32,209 nt of DNA from assembly GCA_012274225.1 (NCBI GenBank), contig JAAOZX010000402.1, positions 1-32,209 of the forward strand, read 5' to 3'. Below are positions 7,464 to 14,886 of this stretch, piece after piece. Each line of letters starts with the position of its first letter. The first letter of the stretch is position 1. The stretch is from Comamonadaceae bacterium. Lineage in GTDB: Bacteria; Pseudomonadota; Gammaproteobacteria; Burkholderiales; Burkholderiaceae_C. Position numbers and translations under genes: made by a program. The notes under the pieces are model-generated. The model searched no databases, had not been told where the DNA came from, and worked only from the letters and a program-made list of their open reading frames with translations.

Positions 7464-9287
7464 TTGCTCAGTGAATCGAGTCTACAGACAAAGGTGAAAA
7501 CAATAAACCCGGGCGAGGGCAAGGCAGAACTGCCGCGGCGCTGGCGCGACGTCTGGCGCCGGCTGGGCCGGCTAGGGCTCCTGCTAGGGGTCGCGGGCTG
7601 GGCCTTGCTCGCCGCCGCCCAGCCGGAGCCCCAGCGCGGCTGGCCGGACCGGGACCAGGCGGTCCGCTACTGGGCCGATCGGAGCGGCACGGCAACGCTC
7701 GACGAGGCGCGGGCGGCTTTCCGGGCCGGGCAGGGCACTCCGGTCACGCCGCACCAGATCATGCCGCTGGGGGGTGATCGGGCGGTCTGGTATCAACTTG
7801 ACCTCTCGGCGGTGAGTTCGCCGGTGCGCGCCGTTCTCACCGTGCCGGTGCCCGGCATCGACAAGGTCGAGTTGTACCGGCCCGACGGCAAGGGTGGCTG
7901 GTGGAGACAACGCAGTGGCGACTCGCTGCCGGTGGCGCAGTGGCCGATCCGCTACCTCTACCCCGCGTTCGTCTTCACGGTGAATCCGGGCGAGGCGCAA
8001 GGGTCCACCTACATGATGGTGCAGCACGGGCACCCGATCGCGGCCGATATCGAGCTGTCGGACTCTATGGATTTGGACGAGACCAGCAAGGCGTGGCACC
8101 TGGTGCTGGGCGCCTATGTGGGCGTGATCGTGCTCGTGGTGCTTCTGAGCATCGCCCACGCCGTGTTCTGGCGCGACCCTATCCATCTCTATTACGCCAT
8201 CCACGTCATCCTGATTGCACTGGCCATGCTGGCGTTGACGGGCATGGCGGGCGAGTACCTGTGGCCCCGCAGTCCGCGGTGGAACGACATCGCATCGGCG
8301 GTGCTGCCGGCGGCGGCGCTGGGCTGGCTCGGCTTGCTGGTGCGCGAGCTGGTAGCCGAGCGCGGCCGGCAGGTCCTGTCGTGGCTCCTGCTGGCCCAGG
8401 TCTGCCTCAGCGCGATGTTCGTGGTGGCTTTTCTGACGCTGGGCCGCGAGCCGGTCTTCTTCTCCCACAACCTGCACTTACTGGCGAGCTTCGCACTGTT
8501 CCTGGGCGTGTCCGCCTGGTACGCGCTGCGGCGGCCGCAGGTCGGCCTGTGGGTGCTGGCGGGCCTCGCGCTGCTCGCGGCGGGCGCGATCCTCACGGTG
8601 CTGCGCAATCTGGGTTTCGAGCTGGCCGGCTTTGCCAGCCAGTACGCGCTGCTGGTTGGCGGCGCGCTGGAAGTGCCGCTGCTGCTGGCGGGCCTGTATT
8701 TCCGCGGACGCGAGCGCCGCGACAACCGGCTGCGGGTCGACGCGCTGGCCCGCACCGATCCGCTCACCGGCGTGGGCAGCCACCGCGTGCTGATCGATCA
8801 GCTTGAGCACCTGCTGGAACGGAGTCGCCGCGACCCCCTGTCCGGCGCGGTGCTGCGGGTGCATGTCGGCAACCTCGACACCCTCGTCGAGGAATATGGC
8901 CGCGAAGCGGCGGAGGCGGCCATGGTGCGGGCAGCCGAGTGCGTGGCCACCGAGGCCCGCGAAGGCGACACCGTGGCGCGCGATCGCGTCGGCGATCTGG
9001 TGCTCCTGCTCGATGGCCGCGTGACACGCGACCAGGCGACCGCAGCAGGGCGAAACATCATCGCGCGTGGTCTTAAGTTCTCGGGCCGGTTGCCGCCAGG
9101 TGTTACCCTGGCCTTGCACGTTGCCGGCGCGTGCGCGCCGCTGCCCACAGGCAACGGGCAGGCGCTTCTGGGTACACTGGGACAGGTGCTGCAAGACATC
9201 GCGCGAGACCCGAGCGGGCGGGCCCTGCGGATCCTGAGGCCCCCCGAGGTCGCCGAGCCGGAGAACCTGAGCCGCGAGCGTGGTTGA
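7464..9287 (+). CDS. 7TMR-DISM sensor receptor with degenerate GGDEF domain
   Basis: This protein has up to 607 residues. It has an N-terminal hydrophobic export segment (about 36-52), a periplasmic 7TMR-DISMED2-like domain (about 60-205), a seven-helix 7TM-DISM membrane domain (about 210-415) and a cytoplasmic GGDEF-type domain (about 425-570). The GGDEF domain keeps the DPLTGVGSHR entry motif. The signature site reads RVGDL (after RD at 506-507) instead of GGDEF, and the usual metal Asp segment reads RVHVGNLD. It should therefore not make c-di-GMP and may sense or signal in another way. The start is uncertain: TTG at 7464 gives the longest form and GTG at 7494 is in frame. It precedes a hypothetical gene by 70 bp. 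Confidence 0.85.
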   Translation: MLSESSLQTKVKTINPGEGKAELPRRWRDVWRRLGRLGLLLGVAGWALLAAAQPEPQRGWPDRDQAVRYWADRSGTATLDEARAAFRAGQGTPVTPHQIMPLGGDRAVWYQLDLSAVSSPVRAVLTVPVPGIDKVELYRPDGKGGWWRQRSGDSLPVAQWPIRYLYPAFVFTVNPGEAQGSTYMMVQHGHPIAADIELSDSMDLDETSKAWHLVLGAYVGVIVLVVLLSIAHAVFWRDPIHLYYAIHVILIALAMLALTGMAGEYLWPRSPRWNDIASAVLPAAALGWLGLLVRELVAERGRQVLSWLLLAQVCLSAMFVVAFLTLGREPVFFSHNLHLLASFALFLGVSAWYALRRPQVGLWVLAGLALLAAGAILTVLRNLGFELAGFASQYALLVGGALEVPLLLAGLYFRGRERRDNRLRVDALARTDPLTGVGSHRVLIDQLEHLLERSRRDPLSGAVLRVHVGNLDTLVEEYGREAAEAAMVRAAECVATEAREGDTVARDRVGDLVLLLDGRVTRDQATAAGRNIIARGLKFSGRLPPGVTLALHVAGACAPLPTGNGQALLGTLGQVLQDIARDPSGRALRILRPPEVAEPENLSRERG

Positions 9288-9306
9288 CATTTCCACGGGG
9301 TCGAAA

Positions 9307-9335
9307 TTGACACCTGATGCACTCGCGTCGATGAT
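9307..9335 (+). promoter_or_regulatory. Candidate sigma70 promoter for the 9358 gene
   Basis: A perfect TTGACA at 9307-9312 is followed after 17 bp by GATGAT at 9330-9335 (4 of 6 matches to TATAAT), about 22 bp before the downstream ATG. A second perfect TTGACA overlaps the receptor gene stop at 9284-9289, exactly 23 bp upstream. The spacing is good but the -10 box is only fair. Confidence 0.4.
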
Positions 9336-9357
9336 TTGCGAAGATTGAACTTCCAAC

Positions 9358-9948
9358 ATGTCAACTGACAAGAACAAGCCCGACAAGGACAAAAGACCGC
9401 GCGGCATGCGCGGGCTTGACGAGCCTTACATCCGGGGCGATGTGCTGCCCAGCCCGGTGGCCATCGAGATGAATTCGGAATCGGCCTGGGACATGTGGAA
9501 GGAAGCCCACGCCGCGCATGAAGCCAAATTCGCGGACACCGCGCCGATGTCGGTGACGACGCTGCCGGGGGATCCGAACTACGCCGCAACCGAACCTGCC
9601 AGCCTGGGTGCCGAAGTGGGCGTGGGTCCCGGCGAAGCGCCGCCGGGCGCCGCCAAGGCCAAGCCGCCGACGGTGGACGACGCGATGCTGGAGGCGCGCA
9701 AGAACAATCGCGTGTGTCCGATTCCGGCGCGCTGGCAGGAGCTGTACCAGATGCTGCCGGATCGCAAGACCCACCAGCCGACCCCGCCGCTGGTCGGCGC
9801 TTCGTGGGGCGCGACGCCGTCTATTTCCAAACGCATGTGCTTGCGCGAGCACCTGGAATGGGCCGAGTCCAAGGGCACCCTGGACCCGGTGTTGGCGTTC
9901 CTGAAGCGACTCCCCGAAGGGGAGTGGCATCACATGGGCGACGGCTAG
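9358..9948 (+). CDS. Hypothetical protein, Pro/Ala-rich middle and conserved-looking C-terminus
   Basis: This 196-residue soluble protein belongs to no family I can name. The N-terminus is highly charged (KNKPDKDKRPRG). The middle, about residues 60-105, is Pro/Gly/Ala-rich and probably disordered. The C-terminal part from about residue 115 looks folded and well constrained (CPIPARWQELYQMLP, then PPLVGASWGATPSISKRMCL and HLEWAESKGTL). There is no signal peptide. It follows the degenerate-GGDEF receptor and is followed by a strong hairpin between convergent genes. A TTGACA promoter candidate upstream suggests it can be transcribed on its own. Confidence 0.65.
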   Translation: MSTDKNKPDKDKRPRGMRGLDEPYIRGDVLPSPVAIEMNSESAWDMWKEAHAAHEAKFADTAPMSVTTLPGDPNYAATEPASLGAEVGVGPGEAPPGAAKAKPPTVDDAMLEARKNNRVCPIPARWQELYQMLPDRKTHQPTPPLVGASWGATPSISKRMCLREHLEWAESKGTLDPVLAFLKRLPEGEWHHMGDG

Positions 9949-9951
9949 CGA

Positions 9952-10008
9952 AACTCTCAAATCGCTAGGCGATTTGAGAGTTGGCTTGAACGGTGCGGAC
10001 AGGGTTGG
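9952..10008. repeat. Half copy of the dispersed hairpin repeat; likely bidirectional terminator
   Basis: A perfect 14-bp stem (AACTCTCAAATCGC, loop TAG, GCGATTTGAGAGTT) spans 9952-9982. It starts three bases after the upstream stop codon and is followed by TTGGCTTGAACGGTGCGGACAGG. The same layout, with few changes, occurs on the minus strand at 25013-24957 (GAGTTGGTTTGAACGGTG...GGxCAGG). Both copies sit between convergent genes, which fits transcription termination in both directions, although no T-tract follows. A smaller hairpin (GCCGGG, 6-nt loop, CCCGGC) lies at 10038-10055. Confidence 0.8.
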
Positions 10009-10079
10009 TCACCGAGAAGGAACTGTCGGCCAACGCTGCCGGGCATTGACCCGGCGGGCGTCACGCCGTCGATTCGTGA

Positions 10080-10901
10080 TCAAAGCCCCAGCTCGGGCAG
10101 CCGCGGCTTCCAGAAATCGGCACCCGGCAGCGGACCGGTTCCCGCGGCCGCGTTGTCGCGCATGTGTTCGGGGCTCGAAGTGCCGGGGATCACGCAGGTC
10201 ACGGCCGGCTGCGACAGCACGAACTTCAGCAGCAACTGATTCCAGCTGGCACACCCGATTTCCTGAGCCCAGCCGGGCAGCGGCTGCTGGCGCAAGGCCT
10301 TCAGCACCTTGCCGCCGCCGAAGGGCAGGTTGATCAACACCGCGATGCCGCGCTCGGCGGCCAGCGGCAACAGGCGCCGCTCGGCATTGCGATCTGCGAT
10401 GGAATAGTTGAACTGCACGAAATCGAGCGTCTCGGCGCGCATCACCTGTTCGAGTTCGGGATGGGCCGAATCGGTGTAGTGGGTCATCCCGATGTAGGAG
10501 ATGCGGCCCGCAGCCTTCCAGTCGCGCAGCGTCGCCAGGTGGGTGCGCCAGTCCTGCAGGTTGTGCACCTGCATCAGGTCGATGTGCGTGGTGCGCAGCA
10601 GGGTCATCGAGCGCTCCATCTGCTCGATGCCGGCGCGCTGTCCGCTGATCCAGACCTTGGTAGCCAGGAAGGCTCGCTCGTGCGCGGCGGCCTGCTCGAG
10701 CAATTCGCCGACCACCTGCTCGGCGCTTCCGTACATCGGCGAGCTGTCGACCACGCTGCCGCCGCTGTCGAACAGGGCCGACAGCACCTGAGCGCGCTGC
10801 GGCTTTTCGTGCGGCTTGCCGCCGACGTCGAAGCCGAGCCAGGTGCCGCAACCGATGACGGGAAGGCGTGCGCCGGTGGAAGGAATCGCTCGGGTGTCCA
10901 T
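10080..10901 (-). CDS. Aldo/keto reductase
   Basis: This 273-residue AKR TIM-barrel oxidoreductase uses NADPH to reduce carbonyl compounds. The catalytic tetrad is visible as D52 (VDSSPMY), Y57, K82 (ATKVW) and H113 (LMQVHNL). A C-terminal cofactor-binding segment, VIPGTSSPEHMRDN, is also present. The open frame extends upstream to 11015, but that extension is Ala/Arg-rich and lies in the divergent promoter gap, so the ATG at 10901 is preferred. It diverges from the DUF6172 gene across about 100 bp and converges on the hairpin repeat at 9952. The substrate is unknown. Confidence 0.88.
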   Translation of the reverse strand: MDTRAIPSTGARLPVIGCGTWLGFDVGGKPHEKPQRAQVLSALFDSGGSVVDSSPMYGSAEQVVGELLEQAAAHERAFLATKVWISGQRAGIEQMERSMTLLRTTHIDLMQVHNLQDWRTHLATLRDWKAAGRISYIGMTHYTDSAHPELEQVMRAETLDFVQFNYSIADRNAERRLLPLAAERGIAVLINLPFGGGKVLKALRQQPLPGWAQEIGCASWNQLLLKFVLSQPAVTCVIPGTSSPEHMRDNAAAGTGPLPGADFWKPRLPELGL

Positions 10902-11002
10902 GATTCGACGATAAGCTGCGAGCCGCCGGCGCGCAAGGTCAGCCGCGCCTGCTCCGCGGGCCGCAGCCGGTGGCACGGCAGCCGCAGGCGTTACCATCGC
11001 GC

Positions 11003-11359
11003 ATGAAAAAGACATTCCAGCTCGCTATCGAAGGCAAGAATCGCGACCGGGTCGTGGATGCGGTGAAGCACGAGATCCGCAAGTATGTGAAGCGCGAGCG
11101 CCGGCGCGATCTCGCCGCGGGTGTCGATTTCCTGGACTTCGACTGCCGCTTCGGCCTGGCGCCGGAGAGCGCCGAGGCCGTGCACCTGAACAGCTTGATT
11201 CCCGCGATCGATGCCGCGGTGAAGGAAGGCGCGGCCAGTTGCTACGTGGAGATCCTGGCCAAGCCGGGCCATCGCATCGCCAGGACCCCAGCAGACGCGG
11301 CCGGTGGCGATGCGTCGGAAGGCCAGGCGTCCGCTCCACCGACCGAAGCCGATCTCTAG
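11003..11359 (+). CDS. DUF6172 family protein
   Basis: This 118-residue basic protein opens with MKKTFQLAIEGKNRDRVVDA, followed by KHEIRKYVKRERRR, GVDFLDFDCRFG and a second helical segment, the pattern of the DUF6172 family of Proteobacteria. Function is unknown. The charged Lys/Arg helix would suit nucleic-acid or ribosome contact, but that is a guess. The Ala/Gly-rich tail after about residue 90 is probably disordered. It converges on the helicase gene, and both stop codons share the single CTAG at 11356-11359. Confidence 0.8.
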   Translation: MKKTFQLAIEGKNRDRVVDAVKHEIRKYVKRERRRDLAAGVDFLDFDCRFGLAPESAEAVHLNSLIPAIDAAVKEGAASCYVEILAKPGHRIARTPADAAGGDASEGQASAPPTEADL

Positions 11360-12621
11360 GTTTTTGGCATTCGCGCCGCCGCGGCGCGCAACTTGTCTTT
11401 TTTGCTCGGGCGCTTGCCCTTGATGCCACCGGTGCCGGCCGGCGCGCTCGTCGGCGCCCCAGCCGCCGCTTCGGATTCGATCGGTTCAAAGCCCACCACC
11501 TGCTCACGCGGCAGGCTCAGGTCCTGGCGCTTTTCGATCAGCCGGAAGTGCGCCTCGCTGCCTGCGGTGACGAAACTCACCGCCATGCCGCTGGCGCCGG
11601 CGCGCCCGGTGCGGCCGATCCGGTGCACGTAATCGACCGCCGAGCGCGGCAGGTCGTAGTTGACCACCACCGCCAGTTGCTCGATGTCGATGCCGCGCGA
11701 CGCCAGGTCGGTGGTGACCAGCACATCCCACTGGCCGTTCTTGAATTCGGTGAGCACCTGCTGGCGCGCGCCCTGGCTCATGTCGCCGTGGAATGGCGAC
11801 GCGAAGATACCGGCCTGGTGCAGTTTCCAGGCGACGTGCTGGGCGGCGTAGCGCGTCGCGACGAACACCAGAACCCGTTCCCAGTGATTCCCGGTGATCA
11901 GGTGGCGGAGCAGTTCTGTGCGGCGCTTCTCGTCGACCTGGATCACGCGTTGGGCGATGGCGGGCTCATTCGCCGGCGTTGCGGGCACGTCCACGCGCAA
12001 CGGGTCGCGCAGCAGGGCGTCGGCCAGTTCCTGCACCGCGGGCGGAAACGTCGCCGAGAAGAACAGGCTTTGCCGTTTTGGTGGTACCAGCCACAGCACG
12101 CGGTGCAATTCTTCGGTGAAACCCAGGTCCAGCAGGCGGTCGGCTTCGTCGAGCACCAGCATTTCGACCGAAGACAGGCGCACGGCGTTTTGCTGCACCA
12201 GATCGAGCAGGCGCCCGGGGGTGGCCACCACCACGTCGGCGCCGCCGCGGAGCTGCATCATCTGCGGATTGATGGACACACCGCCGAACACCACCGCCAC
12301 TTTCAACCTCGGTGAACCGGCCAGCGGCTGCGCCAGCCGGCGCATGACTTCGCCGACCTGCGCGGCCAGCTCGCGGGTGGGCACCAGGATCAGCGCGCGA
12401 GTGCGGCGCGGCTGCTGGTGCGGGCCGGCCTGCAAGCGTTGCAGGATCGGCAGCGCGAACGCGGCCGTCTTGCCGGAGCCGGTCTGCGCGCAACCCTGGA
12501 CGTCCGCGCCGCGCAGGATGGCGGGGATGGCCTGCGCCTGGATCGGCGTCGGCGTGACGAAGCCGAGTTCGGCGGCGGCGCGAACCAGGGCAGGCGAAAG
12601 GCCGAGCGATGAGAAGGGCAT
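11356..12621 (-). CDS. DEAD-box ATP-dependent RNA helicase (RhlE-like)
   Basis: This 421-residue RNA helicase has all core motifs: Q motif PTPIQ, motif I AQTGSGKT (45-52), Ia PTRELA (81-86), Ib TPGR (134-137), II DEAD (158-161), III SAT (189-191), and VI HRIGRTGR in the second RecA domain. The C-terminus is short, basic and Lys-rich (KGKRPSKKDKLR), as in RhlE-type enzymes that bind RNA through a flexible tail. It would unwind structured RNA in ribosome assembly or decay. It lies 43 bp downstream of the nucleotidyl cyclase gene on the same strand. A TACACT just upstream of its ATG may be a -10 element, so separate transcription is possible. Confidence 0.94.
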   Translation of the reverse strand: MPFSSLGLSPALVRAAAELGFVTPTPIQAQAIPAILRGADVQGCAQTGSGKTAAFALPILQRLQAGPHQQPRRTRALILVPTRELAAQVGEVMRRLAQPLAGSPRLKVAVVFGGVSINPQMMQLRGGADVVVATPGRLLDLVQQNAVRLSSVEMLVLDEADRLLDLGFTEELHRVLWLVPPKRQSLFFSATFPPAVQELADALLRDPLRVDVPATPANEPAIAQRVIQVDEKRRTELLRHLITGNHWERVLVFVATRYAAQHVAWKLHQAGIFASPFHGDMSQGARQQVLTEFKNGQWDVLVTTDLASRGIDIEQLAVVVNYDLPRSAVDYVHRIGRTGRAGASGMAVSFVTAGSEAHFRLIEKRQDLSLPREQVVGFEPIESEAAAGAPTSAPAGTGGIKGKRPSKKDKLRAAAARMPKT

Positions 12622-12664
12622 GAGGCGGCCCAGTGTAGCGTCGCCTCGCTATCGAGTCCGGCAT

Positions 12665-13504
12665 TCAGCGCAGGTCCGGGACCAGCGGCACTTCGCCAGG
12701 CGAACGTGACGCCGCCGGGTCCGCGAGTTCCGTGGCCAGTCCCTCCACGTGGCAAGTCCGGATCGGCTCGGGCTTGCCCTTGACCTCGGCAGCGGGCATC
12801 GGCCGGAGACGAAAGCCATCGTCGAGGGCGGCGCGGATTTCCTCGGTGATCAGCAGGTCGACCTGGAACCTGCCGGTCAGCCCTTCGACTCGCGAGGCCA
12901 CGTTGACGGGGTCGCCCGAGACCTGGAACTTGAAGAGGCCGCCCGCGCCCATGACGCCCGCCACCACCTCGCCGCTGTGGATGCCGATGCCGAAGCGCAA
13001 TTCGGGCAGGCCCTGCGCCCGCAGCGTCACGTTGTAGCTGGCCAGCTCGGCCCGCATTTCCAGCGCCGCCAGCACCGCGTCGCGCGCCTGCCAGGGGTTG
13101 GACTCGAGGGCGCCAAACAGGGCCAGCAAGCCATCGCCGGCCAGCTCATTGATGTGGCCGTGATGGCGCGACACCGCTTCATTCATGCGGTGGAAATAGC
13201 CGTTCAGCATGGTGACGGTCACGCCCGGATCGAGACGATCGCACAGGGCCGTGAAGCCGCGCAGGTCGGCGAACATGATCGTCACGCGGCGCCGCTCCGG
13301 TGCAAAGGCGCCGGTGGCGTCCGTGAGCCGGTCCACGATCTGGGGCGGGGCAAACTTCTCGAACTGGAGCTCCAGATGCTCCAGTTTCGCGTCCGCAACA
13401 CCCAGCAGCCTTTCCAGCTGAGCCAGTCGGCGGCGGTCCAGCCAGCGGCCGATGGCCAGCGCGGCGATGACGATCACCGCTGCGGTCCAGACCAGGGCGG
13501 TCAT
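12665..13504 (-). CDS. Membrane-anchored class III adenylate/guanylate cyclase
   Basis: This 279-residue protein has one N-terminal transmembrane helix (about 3-19), a short linking helix (25-50) and a cytoplasmic class III cyclase domain (about 70-255). The metal Asp residues are present (D80 in MFADLRGFT, D124 in AGDGLLALFG), as are the transition-state Asn and Arg (N201 and R205 in VNVASR). The base-selecting Lys that adenylate cyclases carry three residues before the GD glycine is Glu here (E120). The second selecting position (Asp/Thr in adenylate, Cys in guanylate cyclases) is Gln (Q194 in KFQVSGD). cAMP, cGMP or another product is open. The ATG overlaps the AhpD-like gene stop in ATGA, so translation is coupled. 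The longer upstream reading frame is a shadow of that gene. Confidence 0.88.
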   Translation of the reverse strand: MTALVWTAAVIVIAALAIGRWLDRRRLAQLERLLGVADAKLEHLELQFEKFAPPQIVDRLTDATGAFAPERRRVTIMFADLRGFTALCDRLDPGVTVTMLNGYFHRMNEAVSRHHGHINELAGDGLLALFGALESNPWQARDAVLAALEMRAELASYNVTLRAQGLPELRFGIGIHSGEVVAGVMGAGGLFKFQVSGDPVNVASRVEGLTGRFQVDLLITEEIRAALDDGFRLRPMPAAEVKGKPEPIRTCHVEGLATELADPAASRSPGEVPLVPDLR

Positions 13505-14595
13505 TCGACCAACATGGCCAGCCGGACCGTCGAATTCGCCAATGCGGCCACCCCGATCGCTTCCAGCAGTGCCGCATCGCCGATCGCCGCCCCGAGCTGC
13601 CGGGTCAGCGGTTGGATCTTCCCGGTCTCGTAGTACACCGTATCGCGCGCCCAGGCGAGCAAACCGGATTGCTGCGGGGCGAGTCCCTTCCATTGCAGCG
13701 TCGACAGGGCGGTTTCGATTTCGCCCTCGTCCAGGCCCTCCCGGGCCAGCACATTGAACGCCTCCTTCTCGCACAACGAGCAGCCGAGCGTGCGCGCCAC
13801 GACCGCGAACATCAGCGCCTTGGTGGGAACCGTGAGGACATCGGACGCGAAGGCGTCCTGCAGCATGGAGCGCATGACCCGGTAGGCCGGCAATTGCGCA
13901 AGCGGCGCAATGACCGGCGCGAACCCACCGCTCGTCAGGTCCAAACCCTGGGGCGGCGGTTGCGGCGAGTCCCGCCGGCGGATACGGCCAAGTGCCTCGA
14001 CGATGGGGGCGGCCAGCCCCATCAGCCGCCCCATGAAACCGTCGGCCATCCGCTCGAAGCCCGCTTCGGGCGGGCTGGCGATCAACGTCGCCACGCGGTT
14101 GTAGAAGCAGCAGATCGCGACCGCGAACGCCATCTCGTTGACGGCCAGTGTCGAATAGCCGATGTCGATGAGCTTGTCCCGCTCCTGGCGGGGCGGTCGC
14201 GGCCGGGATCGCGCCAGGTTGCGGTAGAAGTCGATGCAGGCGCGCTCCCGTTCCTCGAGTTCGGCCATCTGCACATCGCGCTCGAGGCGACTGATGAACG
14301 ATTCCGAATACCCGAGGATCTTCATGTACGCGCGGTTGGCGCCGTAGCAATACCGGCAGGAATTTTCCTGGGCCGTCACCAGCGCGCAGATGACGTACAG
14401 CCGTTGCGGCATCGCGCTCGGACGGTAGTTCAACACGCTGAAGCCAGCCTCGCGCACCCATGGGCTTGGCGCGATCCGGCGATCGACCTCGCCGACGCGG
14501 CCGCCTCGACGCTTGACCTCAGCTTCCCAGGCCGGATCGGGCCGCGCGGGCAAGATGGGATCACTCCACTTGATTTCATGCAGTGCCAAGGCCAT
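13501..14595 (-). CDS. Double carboxymuconolactone-decarboxylase/AhpD-like domain protein
   Basis: This 364-residue protein has two helical AhpD/CMD-like repeats, one with CRYC (C80, C83) and one with CSLC (C272, C275). Peroxidase-type AhpD proteins have CxxCxxxH; here the histidine position is Asn in the first repeat and Ala in the second. Thiol-disulfide chemistry is possible, but classical proton relay is not evident. The start at 14595 has an AAGGAG site at proper spacing; a start 13 codons upstream lacks one. It is the first gene of a pair with the nucleotidyl cyclase (4-nt overlap), which hints that redox state and cyclase output are linked. Confidence 0.8.
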   Translation of the reverse strand: MALALHEIKWSDPILPARPDPAWEAEVKRRGGRVGEVDRRIAPSPWVREAGFSVLNYRPSAMPQRLYVICALVTAQENSCRYCYGANRAYMKILGYSESFISRLERDVQMAELEERERACIDFYRNLARSRPRPPRQERDKLIDIGYSTLAVNEMAFAVAICCFYNRVATLIASPPEAGFERMADGFMGRLMGLAAPIVEALGRIRRRDSPQPPPQGLDLTSGGFAPVIAPLAQLPAYRVMRSMLQDAFASDVLTVPTKALMFAVVARTLGCSLCEKEAFNVLAREGLDEGEIETALSTLQWKGLAPQQSGLLAWARDTVYYETGKIQPLTRQLGAAIGDAALLEAIGVAALANSTVRLAMLVE

Positions 14596-14886
14596 CGATT
14601 GCTCCTTGTGTTTTCCGGGCTGACGCACCACCATACAATCACAACGTTGTTCGCGCCCGACTCGCTTCCAGTTCGCGCCGGTCGGCTACTTTACCCTCGC
14701 AAGCCTCCGAATGTCTTGGTGGGCGATTGCTGCACCGATCAAGCTCATCGTCGCCAGCAGCCCGGCCAGCGCAGGCGCAAGCTCGGCGGTACTGCGAGCA
14801 GTCGGCCGACGGCAGGCCGAACTTGCAGAGCGCCCCCGGTCCCGGTTGCGGCGTAGGTCGGGTCGAGCGCCCATGGTGGCGATGGC
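14596..14886. other. Intergenic stretch without a convincing gene
   Basis: This 291-bp gap lies between the start of the AhpD-like gene and the end of the DauA-like gene, both on the minus strand. Short open frames exist on both strands but lack a ribosome-binding site or recognisable protein pattern. A CAATCACAACGTTGTTCG segment near 14636-14653 is partly palindromic and could be part of the AhpD-cyclase promoter. Otherwise nothing is supported. Confidence 0.4.

Noticed and set aside
12665-14461. A 598-residue minus-strand frame that could be read as a large cyclase fusion
   Set aside because: The N-terminal part is a shadow of the AhpD-like gene in another frame. The cyclase start at 13504 with the ATGA overlap explains it.
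14686-14874. A 62-residue minus-strand ORF in the gap between the AhpD-like and DauA-like genes
   Set aside because: No ribosome-binding site, Arg-rich composition and no recognisable pattern.
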